Assembly (NCBI GenBank): GCA_017521805.1
Contig: JAFXDK010000057.1
Coordinates: 25,426 to 89,425, forward strand
DNA from: Ruminococcus sp.
GTDB taxonomy: Bacteria > Bacillota > Clostridia > Oscillospirales > Ruminococcaceae
Reading direction: 5' to 3'
Length of the DNA: 64,000 bases
Shown: positions 34,569 to 43,438 of the stretch, piece after piece
How the letters are laid out: each line of letters opens with the position of its first letter
How positions within the stretch are numbered: position 1 is the first letter of the stretch
Translations under genes and position numbers: made by a program
Notes under the pieces: model-generated
The model's database searches: none
What the model saw: the letters and a program-made list of their open reading frames with translations, nothing else
Told to the model about the DNA's origin: nothing

Positions 34569-34597
34569 TTGCAATTTCCGAAAGTATGTGATATAAT
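34569..34597 (+). promoter_or_regulatory. Sigma-A promoter of rpmB
   Basis: TTGCAA (34569-34574) and TATAAT (34592-34597) with a 17-bp spacer lie about 70 bp before rpmB. Confidence 0.82.
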
Positions 34598-34669
34598 ATT
34601 AATGTTGCTATTTTAGAAGCGTTTTTGCTGATATAAAAGCTATGATTTAAGGTAAGGAGGTGCAGCCTG

Positions 34670-34855
34670 ATGGCAAAGTGCAGTATTTGCGGAAAGGGAG
34701 TTACATTCGGAATCAAGGTTTCTCACTCTCACAGACGCACAAACAGAACATGGAAGCCTAATGTAAAGCGCGTTAAGGCTATCGTCAAGGGTACTCCTTG
34801 TCATATCTACGCTTGCTCAAGATGCCTGCGTTCTGGTAAGGTTGAAAGAGCTTAA
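34670..34855 (+). CDS. rpmB: 50S ribosomal protein bL28
   Basis: The protein has 61 residues. The start AKCSICGKGVTFGIKVSHSHRRTNRTWKPN is the L28 signature. The two Cys pairs CSIC and CSRC identify the zinc-binding (C+) form; some bacteria swap it for a C- paralogue under zinc limitation. It lies alone with its own promoter and terminator and a strong AAGGAGGTG. Confidence 0.96.
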   Translation: MAKCSICGKGVTFGIKVSHSHRRTNRTWKPNVKRVKAIVKGTPCHIYACSRCLRSGKVERA

Positions 34856-34873
34856 TTACATTAAGAGAATTTA

Positions 34874-34902
34874 GGGCAGTCTGCGGACTGTCCTTTTCTT
34901 TA
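34874..34902 (+). terminator. Terminator after rpmB
   Basis: An 8-bp stem with one G-U pair (34874-34881 with 34886-34893) and a TGCG loop is followed by TTTTCTTT. Confidence 0.85.
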
Positions 34903-34981
34903 GAAATTAGATGTTAGAGGTAAGAGGTTAGAGATTTATGCAATTGAAATCTAACGTCTTACCTCTAATTTCTAACCTCTA
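34901..34981. repeat. Long imperfect inverted repeat (TTAGAGGTAAGAGG family)
   Basis: The segment is built of TTAGATGTTAGAGG/TTAGAGGTTAGA-like words that return inverted on the right side, giving a hairpin of about 33-bp arms with mismatches. A related copy follows the tRNA gene near 45632. Confidence 0.6.
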
Positions 34982-35003
34982 AATGAAAATTTTTGTGTAG
35001 TAC

Positions 35004-35032
35004 TTGAAATATTCCTTTATTTGTAGTATAAT
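35004..35032 (+). promoter_or_regulatory. Sigma-A promoter of the S2P-homologue/scpAB operon
   Basis: TTGAAA (35004-35009) and TATAAT (35027-35032) are separated by 17 bp, about 30 bp before the first start. Confidence 0.8.
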
Positions 35033-35063
35033 AGTAATAAGTATTATTATGTGAGGTATTATT

Positions 35064-35738
35064 ATGGATTTGTCAACACTTGAAACGGTCATGAGTTTTC
35101 TGTCAAGAGCTCTTATGCTTCTACTTGTGCTCCCTGTAATCAACTACGCAAAGGGTATGGTTGCGAAAAAACAGGGTGACGACACAGCGGAAATGGCTGG
35201 ATATCTTACCCTTAACCCAATGAAGCATCTTGATTTGCTTGGTTCGCTTATGATTCTGCTCTGCGGTTTCGGCTGGTCAAAGCCTATGCCAATTAACTAT
35301 AACCGTATGAGAAATACGAAAAAGGGTATAATTCTCGTAGCAATTACCGGCCCTCTTTCCCTGTTTATTATGTCGATTATATGCAAGAATATTTCTGCTG
35401 TTGTATCCTATATACTTGAGGGCATGGCAGGTCTTGCAATAGCTATAATTTTCGCGCTGCTTGCTAGCATCAGCGTATGTATCGGCGTAATACATCTTCT
35501 TCCCCTGCCGGGAATGGACGGCTTCACACTGCTTTATTATCTTACAGGAAACAAATTTGCAAGCTGGTATCACCGCAATCAGCCTGTAATCGACCAGTTT
35601 TCATTTTATATATTAATCTTCCTGTTCTTTATAGGCAGACTTACAAAAGGAGCTCTTGACCCTCTTGGCTGGATGATCAATTTATTTGATTTTGTATTCG
35701 GTCTCACAACTCTTTGGGTTCCTATGGTGTTCGGTTAA
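35064..35738 (+). CDS. Site-2 protease (M50) homologue lacking the zinc motif
   Basis: The protein has 224 residues with about five membrane segments. The M50 frame is clear: GDDTAEMAGYLTLNPMKHLDLLGSLMIL, GWSKPMPINYNRMRNTKKGIILVAITGPLS and LLPLPGMDG. Where active members have HExxH just before GDDTA, this protein reads INYAK (26-30). All three key residues are therefore lost, although the late Asp in GMDG remains. It is predicted to be non-catalytic, perhaps a binding or chaperone relic. Active relatives are commonly found upstream of scpA in Clostridia, as here. scpA begins 1 bp after its stop. Confidence 0.85.
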   Translation: MDLSTLETVMSFLSRALMLLLVLPVINYAKGMVAKKQGDDTAEMAGYLTLNPMKHLDLLGSLMILLCGFGWSKPMPINYNRMRNTKKGIILVAITGPLSLFIMSIICKNISAVVSYILEGMAGLAIAIIFALLASISVCIGVIHLLPLPGMDGFTLLYYLTGNKFASWYHRNQPVIDQFSFYILIFLFFIGRLTKGALDPLGWMINLFDFVFGLTTLWVPMVFG

Positions 35739-35739
35739 T

Positions 35740-36498
35740 ATGGCAGCAATTACCTATAAACTTGAGGTTTTCGAAGGTCCCCTTGATGTTCTGCTCGGAC
35801 TTATTACAAAGCACAAGCTGAATATCTACGATATTGAGATATCAAAGCTTCTGGAACAGTATCTGTTGTTCATAGAAGAAGCCCACATGATGAATCTGGA
35901 GCTTGCAGGTGAATTTCTGGAAATGGCGGCAAGGCTTATATATATCAAGACTGCCGCATTACTCCCCAGACCAGAAGAAGCTGAACAGCTGAAAAAGGAA
36001 CTGGAGGGCGAGCTTATAGAGCTTTCACTATGTAAGCTTGCGGCGGCGGCTTTAGCTGAAAAAAACATCGGCGGAGATGTTTTTGTCCGTCAGCCAATGA
36101 AAATTGAAGCAGATTTGACATATAATCTCGTCCATGAGCCGCATGTGCTTGTAAGTGCCTACAACGGCATATCGGTGAAGAAAATCAAGCCTGAAAATAA
36201 GCGTGTGAATATAGAAAATAAGATAAATTCCGTTGTAAAGCGGCGAATTGTTCCCGTTCTGACAAAGGTTGTCCATATTCTCCGTGAGCTATATTCCACA
36301 GGGGAATGTGCCATGGACAAGCTGTACGCAGGTGTAACAGAGCGCTCAGCAAGAGTTGCCACATTTCTTGCTGTATTAGAGCTTACACGCTCAGGCAGAA
36401 TTACAATAAGCGAGGATAACACGCTGATATATTTCAAGGGAGACAGAAACAGAGAGGGGCGCAGACGGTGGAAATCAAAGAAAAACTCGGAGCAATAG
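35740..36498 (+). CDS. scpA: Segregation and condensation protein ScpA
   Basis: The protein has 252 residues. The N-terminus YKLEVFEGPLDVLLGLITKHKLNIYDIEISKLLEQY is the ScpA (kleisin) signature, and ESTGECAMDKLYAG...RVATFLAVLELTRSGRI is the winged-helix C-terminus. ScpA bridges Smc heads with ScpB to condense and separate chromosomes. The ATG at 35740 nearly touches the preceding stop and has no strong ribosome site, implying coupling. It overlaps scpB by 31 bp. Confidence 0.93.
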   Translation: MAAITYKLEVFEGPLDVLLGLITKHKLNIYDIEISKLLEQYLLFIEEAHMMNLELAGEFLEMAARLIYIKTAALLPRPEEAEQLKKELEGELIELSLCKLAAAALAEKNIGGDVFVRQPMKIEADLTYNLVHEPHVLVSAYNGISVKKIKPENKRVNIENKINSVVKRRIVPVLTKVVHILRELYSTGECAMDKLYAGVTERSARVATFLAVLELTRSGRITISEDNTLIYFKGDRNREGRRRWKSKKNSEQ

Positions 36499-37022
36499 AG
36501 GCTATACTCTTTGCAAGCGGTGAGCCTGTTGAGCTTTATCGTCTTGCTGAGGCAACCGCAATTGACGTGGGCACTCTGCCCTCTATGATAAAACTTCTCA
36601 ACGAGAGATACGACGATTACGGCAGCGGAATCACCATAAAAAAGCTTGAAGGCAGTTATCAGATGTGCAGCCGCGAGGAGTATGCTCCCCAGATACGCGA
36701 AGTTCTGGAGACTAAAAAGAATGTGCCTCTTTCCAATGCAGCTATGGAGGTATTGACAATAATTGCCTATAATCAGCCAATTTCCAAGGGATTTGTTGAA
36801 AATGTCAGAGGCGTTGACAGTTCATCTGTTGTGAACAATCTTGTGGAAAAGGGACTTGTAGAGGAGGCAGGACGGCTTGACGTTCCCGGAAAGCCGATAA
36901 TATACCGCACAACATCGGTATTTCTGCGCAGCTTCGGACTTGCTTCGCTGTCAGAATTGCCGCCTTTATCTGATTTTAAGGAAAAAGAACAGCTTGAATT
37001 TGACTTAGGGGAACACTTATAG
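36468..37022 (+). CDS. scpB: Segregation and condensation protein ScpB
   Basis: The protein has 184 residues. IEAILFASGEPVELYRLAEA and EVLTIIAYNQPISKGFVENVRGVDSSSVVNNLVEKGLVEEAGRLDVPGKPIIYRTT are ScpB winged-helix signatures. GTG start with GAGAGGGGC upstream inside scpA. It forms a dimer that wraps ScpA in the Smc complex. Confidence 0.94.
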   Translation: MEIKEKLGAIEAILFASGEPVELYRLAEATAIDVGTLPSMIKLLNERYDDYGSGITIKKLEGSYQMCSREEYAPQIREVLETKKNVPLSNAAMEVLTIIAYNQPISKGFVENVRGVDSSSVVNNLVEKGLVEEAGRLDVPGKPIIYRTTSVFLRSFGLASLSELPPLSDFKEKEQLEFDLGEHL

Positions 37023-37057
37023 ATAATTAATCTGATTTTATGCAAAGGGGCGATGTA

Positions 37058-37921
37058 ATGATTATACTTAAAATATTATTGTGGATAATTCTCGCCCTTT
37101 TGGGAATTGTCCTGCTTATACTCATACTTCCAATTTCGGCGGATTTCAGCTTTATAGGCGGTAAAATTCAATACGGCGCCAAGTATGCATATATACCTGT
37201 TTTTAACTCCAAGGGAACGGGCATTGTAAATAAGCTGATGAAGCGGAAAAAGAAAAACAAGAAGCCTGATTTGGAAGATGAAGAGCCGACTGAGGAAGAG
37301 CCTGTTTCGGAGGAATCTGCAATTCCCGAAGAAACAGTTTCGGAATCCACGGAAGAGCCAACGGAAACTCCCGAAGATACAGCGGCAGAGCATGAGGAAG
37401 CAGAAGCTGTTGAAGTTACAGAGGAAGAAGTTGAAACGGAAAACACTGAGGATTCAGAGGATAACAGCACTCCGGAAAAGCCCATACAGCCTGAACAGCC
37501 CGAACCTCTTGAAAAGCCAACCAATGAGGTAAAGGAAAAGAAATCAAAGCTTGAATTTATCCTCGGACTGTGGGAGGCGGCAGACAGACCTCTGCTGAGG
37601 ATATTCAAGGGAATCAAAATCAGCGAGCTCTACATTGATTTTTTCATAGCCAATGAGGACGCTTACAAATGCGCATTGAATTACGGACGAATCAGCGGTG
37701 CGGTATATAATCTCATTGCATGGCTCAGCGTTTTATTCAACGTAAAGCTGAAAACAATTGATGTAAACCCATTATTTGCACAGAAAAAGGGTAAATGGGA
37801 CGTATCGCTGAAAATCAGTTTTAGTCTTATAACAGTGGTTATTGCAGGAATTCAGTTCCTGATAATATATTTATTCAGAGTATTAATCCCCTCTAAAATA
37901 CAATCAAGAAAAGCGAGGTAA
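37058..37921 (+). CDS. DUF2953 membrane protein with acidic insert
   Basis: The protein has 287 residues: an N-terminal membrane segment, then a Glu/Pro/Thr-rich acidic insert (about residues 70-155), then the DUF2953 domain (about 175-265) with ADRPLLRIFKGIKISELYIDFFIANEDAYKCALNYGRISG. It ends in a last membrane segment. DUF2953 genes sit just upstream of gerW (ytfI-ytfJ in Bacillus), as here. Function is unknown. The insert is longer and more acidic than the domain requires. The start at 37058 follows AAAGGGGCG. Confidence 0.78.
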   Translation: MIILKILLWIILALLGIVLLILILPISADFSFIGGKIQYGAKYAYIPVFNSKGTGIVNKLMKRKKKNKKPDLEDEEPTEEEPVSEESAIPEETVSESTEEPTETPEDTAAEHEEAEAVEVTEEEVETENTEDSEDNSTPEKPIQPEQPEPLEKPTNEVKEKKSKLEFILGLWEAADRPLLRIFKGIKISELYIDFFIANEDAYKCALNYGRISGAVYNLIAWLSVLFNVKLKTIDVNPLFAQKKGKWDVSLKISFSLITVVIAGIQFLIIYLFRVLIPSKIQSRKAR

Positions 37922-37927
37922 TGAATT

Positions 37928-38359
37928 ATGGCTACAGAAAAAAGAACTATAAATGAGGTTTTAGGCATCTCATTGGAAAAAATCAAGGAAATGGCTGATA
38001 CAAGCGCTATTATCGGAAATCCCATTACAACTCCCGACGGTACAACTGTTATTCCCATTTCCAAGGTATCTTATGGCTTTGCATCTGGCGGCTCAGACCT
38101 GCCCTCTAAGTACGATAAGGAGCTTTTCGGCGGCGGTGCAGGCGCAGGTGTAAGCATCAAGCCTGAGGGATTCCTCGTTATTTCTCCTGACGGCTCTGTT
38201 AAAATGGTAGGTATGGATTCAGGCAGCGATCCTATCAGCTCCGCTGTAAATGCTGTACCGGGAATTGTTGAGAAGATTCAGGGAATCATTGCAAAGAAAA
38301 AGGGCAATGCATCAGCAGAGGAAACAGCTGAAACAGCAGACGTTACTCTCAACGACTGA
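37928..38359 (+). CDS. gerW: GerW/YtfJ family spore protein
   Basis: The protein has 143 residues. GNPITTPDGTTVIPISKVSYGFASGGSD and GAGAGVSIKPEGFLVISPDGSVKMVGMD are YtfJ (GerW) signatures. In Bacillus it is a spore protein needed for germination in response to Ala. It suggests the organism is a spore former or descends from one. It starts 6 bp after DUF2953. Confidence 0.9.
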   Translation: MATEKRTINEVLGISLEKIKEMADTSAIIGNPITTPDGTTVIPISKVSYGFASGGSDLPSKYDKELFGGGAGAGVSIKPEGFLVISPDGSVKMVGMDSGSDPISSAVNAVPGIVEKIQGIIAKKKGNASAEETAETADVTLND

Positions 38360-38410
38360 TATCGTCATATTTAAAGGTACTTTCACATAATTATTAGTGG
38401 AGGTGCTTGT

Positions 38411-39553
38411 ATGAAAAGATTTATTGCTGTATCTGCCGCTGTTGGCTGTATTTTATCTGTGGATATTCAGGCGGTTTATGCCGAGGATATTGAGGTATCC
38501 GCCAAAGCCGCCGTTGTGGTTTCCGCTGATACGGGGGAGATTATATATTCCAAAAACAGCGGTGAAAAGCTTCCAATGGCAAGTACTACAAAGATTATGT
38601 CGGCACTTCTGTGCCTTGAAAGCGGCGATTTGTATGAGCCGTTTACAGTAGATACCGACGCTATACGCGTTGAAGGTTCATCTATGGGCTTGCAGGAGGG
38701 GGATACCGTTACAAAATATGCCCTTGCCTGCGGAATGCTTCTGCCCTCGGGAAATGACGGAGCAAATGCGGCCGCTGTGAAAATTGCAGGCAGTCTGGAA
38801 GGCTTTGCGGAACTCATGAACGACAGGGCTCAAAAGCTTGGTCTTACAAAAACTTATTTTGTCACTCCCTCAGGCTTAGAGGGTGAGGGGCATGGTTCAT
38901 CTGCTGAGGATATGGCTGTTCTTGCCGCCGAGGCACTGAAAAATGACTTATTCAGAGAGATATGCTCCTCTCAGACAATGAAGCTGGAATATGGCAATCC
39001 GCCGTATACTCGTTGGCTGAAAAATACAAATAAGCTGTTGTCCATGTACGACGGCACATATGGCGTTAAAACGGGGTTCACCGACGAGGCTGGAAGATGT
39101 CTTGTATCTGCCTGCGAGCGTGAGGGAAAGCGGCTTATCTGCGTTACTCTCAATGCTCCTGACGACTGGAACGACCATATGAAGCTGTATGACAACTGCT
39201 TTAAAAAGGTGAAAACTCAGGAGCTGTGTATTCCCTGTGAAATGTACGTCAACCTTGCAGGCTCTCAGAAAGATGTTCTCCCTGTGACAGTGGGGGAGGA
39301 ATTGGCAGATTTCACCGTATACAATGCGGATACGGTTGATTTCACCTATACCGTTGCCGCTCCGCCCTTTGTGTATGCTCCCGTAAAAACAGGGGATAAG
39401 GCGGCAGAACTGATAATTTCGGACAACGGCAGAGAGCTGAAAAGAATACCTCTGTATGCCGCTGAGGACGCGGAATATAAAAATTCTGAAAGCAAGCCTG
39501 AAAAAAGCGGATTTGAAAAATTTATTTTGAAAGTAAAGGATATTTTTAGTTAA
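38411..39553 (+). CDS. D-alanyl-D-alanine carboxypeptidase (DacF/PBP5 family)
   Basis: The protein has 380 residues with an N-terminal signal peptide. Active-site motifs are SxxK in MASTTKIMS, SGN in LLPSGNDGAN and KTG in YGVKTGFTDEAG. The C-terminus has the PBP5-type beta domain and ends in a helix that may attach to the membrane. It trims the terminal D-Ala of pentapeptide stems. DacF-type enzymes act in sporulation; a role near spore synthesis fits gerW next door. GGAGGTGCTTGT precedes the ATG. The stop overlaps the next gene by 1 bp. Confidence 0.93.
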   Translation: MKRFIAVSAAVGCILSVDIQAVYAEDIEVSAKAAVVVSADTGEIIYSKNSGEKLPMASTTKIMSALLCLESGDLYEPFTVDTDAIRVEGSSMGLQEGDTVTKYALACGMLLPSGNDGANAAAVKIAGSLEGFAELMNDRAQKLGLTKTYFVTPSGLEGEGHGSSAEDMAVLAAEALKNDLFREICSSQTMKLEYGNPPYTRWLKNTNKLLSMYDGTYGVKTGFTDEAGRCLVSACEREGKRLICVTLNAPDDWNDHMKLYDNCFKKVKTQELCIPCEMYVNLAGSQKDVLPVTVGEELADFTVYNADTVDFTYTVAAPPFVYAPVKTGDKAAELIISDNGRELKRIPLYAAEDAEYKNSESKPEKSGFEKFILKVKDIFS

Positions 39554-40284
39554 TGGAAAAGATAAGAATTCAGAAAATGATAGCCGACAGCGGTTACTGC
39601 TCACGAAGAAAAGCTGAGGAGCTTATTTCAAGGGGCAGAGTTAAGCTGAACGGTCATCCTGTAAAATTAGGCGATAAATGCGGATTCCACGACCTCATTA
39701 CAATTGACGGCGAGCGTATTTATATGCCCAGAAAGAGAAATTTTGTCTATATTATGATGAATAAGCCCCGCGGATACGTTACAACAGTATCTGATGAGCT
39801 TGACCGCCGCTGTGTTATGGACCTCCTTGACGGTGTTGAGGAGCGTGTATACCCCGTTGGACGACTTGACAGAAATTCCGAGGGACTTCTTCTCTTTACA
39901 AATGACGGCGAATTTGCCAACAGCATTATGCACCCAAGCCGTCATATTGCTAAGACATACCGTGTAACTGTTCGCCCTGATATAAGCGATGAACAGCTTG
40001 TTCAGCTTTCAGGGGGAGTTGAAATCGACGGCAGAATGACGCTTCCTGCAAATGTTGTGGTAAAGGAAAAGCAGCAGGGCAGAGTGGTGCTTCTCATTAC
40101 TATCCGCGAGGGCAGAAACCGTCAGATTCGTAAAATGTGCGAGGCTGTGGGACTTGAAGTTGCACGTCTCCGCCGTATAAGTATCGGACCTATCCGCCTT
40201 GGTATGCTCAAACCGGGCACATGGCGCGAACTTACAGCAGATGAGCTGAGAGCATTGAGAACAGCTATCGGCAAGGAGAAATAA
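39553..40284 (+). CDS. rRNA pseudouridine synthase (RsuA/RluB family)
   Basis: The protein has 243 residues. The N-terminal S4 RNA-binding domain is IRIQKMIADSGYCSRRKAEELISRGRVKLNG. The catalytic motif with the essential Asp is YPVGRLDRNSEGLLLFTNDGEF, and GRNRQIRKM is the RsuA-family C-terminal signature. It isomerises a uridine in 16S or 23S rRNA; sequence alone does not fix which. It overlaps the carboxypeptidase gene as TAATG. Confidence 0.92.
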   Translation: MEKIRIQKMIADSGYCSRRKAEELISRGRVKLNGHPVKLGDKCGFHDLITIDGERIYMPRKRNFVYIMMNKPRGYVTTVSDELDRRCVMDLLDGVEERVYPVGRLDRNSEGLLLFTNDGEFANSIMHPSRHIAKTYRVTVRPDISDEQLVQLSGGVEIDGRMTLPANVVVKEKQQGRVVLLITIREGRNRQIRKMCEAVGLEVARLRRISIGPIRLGMLKPGTWRELTADELRALRTAIGKEK

Positions 40285-40287
40285 GCT

Positions 40288-40665
40288 ATGCTGGAGATAC
40301 AGGAAAGATTTGATACTGCAGGCTATGAGCATATTATTTCAGCGGCGGGAGAGAATAACGCACATATAACCGAGGCTCTGGACGGAGGAAAGGCTATTGG
40401 CTTTATTGCCTATGCCTACGAGGCTGAGCGTACTATCGTTTACGATTATGACGACGGCGGCGATTTGATGCTCTGCGACGGTCTGGTGCGCTCTGTCATG
40501 TTCAAAAGCGTGCTTAAAGGTATCGAAACTATGGTATTTGAACTGCCCGACGAAGAAAAATATGCCAATCTGAGAAAGCTGAAATTTCTTGCCGAGGGTA
40601 CAAATATCTGCGAAAATCTGGACGGATTTATGAATTCCTGTCAGTCATGCGGAAAAAATAAATAA
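40288..40665 (+). CDS. Conserved-looking small protein, function unknown
   Basis: The protein has 125 residues. The middle (KAIGFIAYAYEAERTIVYDYDDGGD...SVMFKSVLKGIETMVFE) has a beta-alpha rhythm reminiscent of a reduced GNAT fold, but I see no acetyl-CoA motif. The C-terminus ends CQSCGKNK, one CxxC pair. It is 3 bp after the pseudouridine synthase and 15 bp before metA, so one operon is likely. Confidence 0.65.
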   Translation: MLEIQERFDTAGYEHIISAAGENNAHITEALDGGKAIGFIAYAYEAERTIVYDYDDGGDLMLCDGLVRSVMFKSVLKGIETMVFELPDEEKYANLRKLKFLAEGTNICENLDGFMNSCQSCGKNK

Positions 40666-40680
40666 CAACGGAGGGATAAG

Positions 40681-41628
40681 ATGCCCATAAGAATATCATC
40701 GGAGCTTCCTGCGTTCAAAACGCTGGGAGAGGAAAATATATTTGTAATGTCAAAGGAAAGGGCGGAGCATCAGGACATCCGTCCCCTTAAAGTTATAATA
40801 CTCAACATAATGCCCAAGAAAATCGAAACGGAATGTCAGCTCATGCGCTTGCTCAGTAATACACCCTTGCAGGTGGATATTGACCTGCTGCAAATGGCAT
40901 CTCATGTTTCAAAAAATACCTCAAGCCACCACCTTGAAGCCTTTTACAAAACCTTTGAGGAGATTAAAGACCGCCGCTATGACGGAATGATTGTTACAGG
41001 TGCGCCTGTGGAGCTTCTCGATTATGAAAAAGTGGACTACTGGGAGGAAATCACGGAGATATTTGAGTGGTCGAAAACCCATGTATTTTCAACGCTCCAT
41101 ATATGCTGGGCGGCGCAGGCAGGGCTTTATTATCATTTCGGAATCCCGAAATATGCCCTTGAACAGAAGATGTTCGGTATCTTTCCCCACAAGGCAGAGG
41201 TGGAAAATAGTCAGCTTCTCAGAGGCTTTGACGATATATTCTACGTTCCCCACAGCCGAAACACTGAGGTGCGCCGAGAGGATATTGAAAAAGAGCCTCA
41301 GCTTGAAATACTCACAAGCTCTGATATGGCAGGAGTGCATATAATCGCCAACAGAAACGGCAGACAGTATTTCATCACGGGACATTCGGAATATGACCGT
41401 GACACTATCGCCGCAGAGTACTTCCGCGATCTTAACAAGGGGATAGATATACAGCTCCCTTACAACTATTTTCCTGAGGATAACCATGAGAATACACCTG
41501 TATTTTCGTGGAGATGTACGGCTAATCTCATGTTTTCCAACTGGCTCAATTACTGCGTATATCAGCGCACACCATATAATCTGGACGAGCTTGAAATCAG
41601 AAGTTGGACATGGGAAACCGACTATTAA
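40681..41628 (+). CDS. metA: Homoserine O-acetyltransferase, MetA family (Glu111 form)
   Basis: The protein has 315 residues. Signatures are [30 protein letters not shown], the nucleophile Cys142 in [10 protein letters not shown], the GIFPHKAE segment and the late HSEYDRDT. Residue 111 is Glu ([10 protein letters not shown]). In the family a Glu here is linked to acetyl-CoA use and a Gly to succinyl-CoA use, so the product should be O-acetylhomoserine. metY further along the window would use it. CGGAGGGATAAG precedes the ATG. The enzyme is cytoplasmic. Confidence 0.94.
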   Translation: MPIRISSELPAFKTLGEENIFVMSKERAEHQDIRPLKVIILNIMPKKIETECQLMRLLSNTPLQVDIDLLQMASHVSKNTSSHHLEAFYKTFEEIKDRRYDGMIVTGAPVELLDYEKVDYWEEITEIFEWSKTHVFSTLHICWAAQAGLYYHFGIPKYALEQKMFGIFPHKAEVENSQLLRGFDDIFYVPHSRNTEVRREDIEKEPQLEILTSSDMAGVHIIANRNGRQYFITGHSEYDRDTIAAEYFRDLNKGIDIQLPYNYFPEDNHENTPVFSWRCTANLMFSNWLNYCVYQRTPYNLDELEIRSWTWETDY

Positions 41629-41639
41629 GAGGTATATTT

Positions 41640-42293
41640 ATGGAAGATTACAACGAGAATATGAATTTTGACTACAATTTCAATCAGCCAAACGGAGAGT
41701 CTCACAGCGACCCGAACAATCAGTTTTATACTATATCAGAGGGAAATAAACCTATCTGGGCGGCGGTTACCTGCTTTGTCCTGAGTATTGTCAATATCAT
41801 TACTTGCTGTTGCTGTTGGTATGTTCTTGCAATTGCGGCGCTGATTTTAGGTATAATTTCACTTGTGAGCAAGTGGAGGGGAAAAGGCTATGCTATTGCG
41901 GGTATTATTATTTCTTCTGTTACACTGGTGGGAATTGTGCTTTCTCAGATGTTTCTGGGCGATCTCAGCAGGGGTATGGCGGAAATGTTTATCTATGCGC
42001 CGAAATACTACGAGGAGTACACCGAAACAGGAGAAATTCCCGAAGAATTTGAGTATATGGGCGATGAAAAATACGATTGGTTCTGGTCTGCTTCAGGTTT
42101 TGGCGACTTTGCGACGTATTACGATATGTGGATGGAAGAATACGGCAAGGCAGCTGGTGCTTCTGCGGATGCTGAAAAGCCTATTGGCGATGAAGATTTC
42201 TACACTCCATATGAAGAAACTGAGGATTCTACGGGTTCTACAGATTCCGAAGACGCTGAGGGCGAATTTGGTGAAACTCCTGTGGAGTTGTAA
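41640..42293 (+). CDS. DUF4190 membrane protein
   Basis: The protein has 217 residues. An N-terminal Asn/Tyr-rich polar stretch precedes a DUF4190-like pair of membrane segments (IWAAVTCFVLSIVNIITCCCCWYVLAIAALILGIISL and AIAGIIISSVTLVGIVLSQ). The C-terminus is acidic (EETEDSTGSTDSEDAEGEF). The role is unknown. The start at 41640 follows AAGAGGTATATTT, 11 bp after metA. Confidence 0.75.
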   Translation: MEDYNENMNFDYNFNQPNGESHSDPNNQFYTISEGNKPIWAAVTCFVLSIVNIITCCCCWYVLAIAALILGIISLVSKWRGKGYAIAGIIISSVTLVGIVLSQMFLGDLSRGMAEMFIYAPKYYEEYTETGEIPEEFEYMGDEKYDWFWSASGFGDFATYYDMWMEEYGKAAGASADAEKPIGDEDFYTPYEETEDSTGSTDSEDAEGEFGETPVEL

Positions 42294-42302
42294 ATATAAT
42301 TA

Positions 42303-42335
42303 TCAGGGTGGGACTTGTTCTCACCCTTTTTTTTG
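42303..42335 (+). terminator. Terminator after the DUF4190 gene
   Basis: Arms AGGGTGGGA and TTCTCACCCT pair around CTTG, followed by TTTTTTTTG. Confidence 0.85.
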
Positions 42336-42350
42336 TTAAGCCGTTAATTC

Positions 42351-42427
42351 TGTAGGGGGCGATGCCCACATCGCCCCGATATAATTTGATTGTAATAACG
42401 GGCTGATGTAGGCATCAGCCCCTACAA
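42351..42427. repeat. REP-like double-hairpin repeat
   Basis: GTAGGGGGCGATG...CATCGCCCC is one hairpin and CGGGCTGAT...ATCAGCCCCTACA is the second, bracketed by TGTAGGG and CCCTACA. It belongs to the same family as the units near 27259, 47560 and 52311. Confidence 0.6.
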
Positions 42428-42430
42428 CAG

Positions 42431-43303
42431 CTAACGGCTCTCTATAATTTTCGCCATGTATTCTTCGGTGGAATATAATCCGCTGCGGTTATATCTCCCG
42501 ATTCCGTAAAGGCACTGGGGGTCACGGGTGATATAATTTTCCTGCTCACGACAGGTTAGCGTCATAAGAAATCCGCTGTCACGTATAACAGGCAGACTTT
42601 CACGGCTTACACTGCCAAAGGGATATGTAAATATAACGGGATAAAATCCGATATTCTCACGGATTTCCCCTTGAAGCCTCTGGAAGTCCTCTGAAATTGC
42701 CTTGCGGTATTCCTCCTCGCTTTCGCCTTTATTTATAGAACAACCTATTCTGCCGTCGTACAGGGAGTGCATACCGTAGGTGTGATTGCCAATTTCTACC
42801 CTGCCCGATTTCACAAGCTCCTCAATATCCTCCCACGTGAGATAGGAATATTTCGGGTTGTGAGGGTCTTTTATTGCGTCGTTGTCGATATAGCTTCCCA
42901 CAACGGAAACAACAGCCGTCATGTCGTACTTTTCAAGAAGCGGCACAAGAACTGATAAATTATTGTAAAATCCGTCGTCGAGAGTAATCATTACGGGATT
43001 TTCAGGCAGATTTCCCCGATTCTGTGTATATGCGATAACCTGCTCAGCCGTTACGGTGTTATATCCGTTGGATTTGAGCCATTGCAGGTCGGATTCGACT
43101 TGTCGGGGAGATACCGTGTATTCTGTGGGGGTATCGGTGTAAATGCTGTGATACATTATAACAGGAAGGCGTACAGGCTCTTCTGCCTTTGTGAGCAGAG
43201 TTTTTCCCCAGAGTATTATAACAGCGCCTATCAGAAATATAATCAAGGCTGTGGATAAGATTTGTATAATGCTGTGTAAACGGCTCTTTTTTTCCATTTT
43301 CAT
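42431..43303 (-). CDS. Membrane-anchored polysaccharide deacetylase (NodB domain)
   Basis: The protein has about 290 residues with one N-terminal membrane segment. The NodB/CE4 domain starts LPVIMYHSIYTD. The metal-binding motif TLDDGFYNNL provides the Asp pair, and EIGNHTYGMHSL provides the HxxxxH. CE4 enzymes remove acetyl groups from peptidoglycan or other N-acetyl sugars outside the membrane. The GGGAGAG site fits a start at 43303 or 43297. It is divergent from spoIIP. Confidence 0.9.
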   Translation of the reverse strand: MKMEKKSRLHSIIQILSTALIIFLIGAVIILWGKTLLTKAEEPVRLPVIMYHSIYTDTPTEYTVSPRQVESDLQWLKSNGYNTVTAEQVIAYTQNRGNLPENPVMITLDDGFYNNLSVLVPLLEKYDMTAVVSVVGSYIDNDAIKDPHNPKYSYLTWEDIEELVKSGRVEIGNHTYGMHSLYDGRIGCSINKGESEEEYRKAISEDFQRLQGEIRENIGFYPVIFTYPFGSVSRESLPVIRDSGFLMTLTCREQENYITRDPQCLYGIGRYNRSGLYSTEEYMAKIIESR

Positions 43304-43438
43304 CACTCTCCCGAGATATTATTATTCTTATGCCGCGGATTAAATGCCTGTCCAGCGGTGATAAAATTTCTTTTAGCTGAATATAATTTCACTAAGGGAC
43401 AATTATATTATTATCGTGACTAAAGGAACGGTGAGAAG

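Noticed and set aside
37168-37617. Minus-strand Ser-rich ORF
   Set aside because: It is a shadow of the Glu/Thr-rich insert of the DUF2953 protein and has no independent support.
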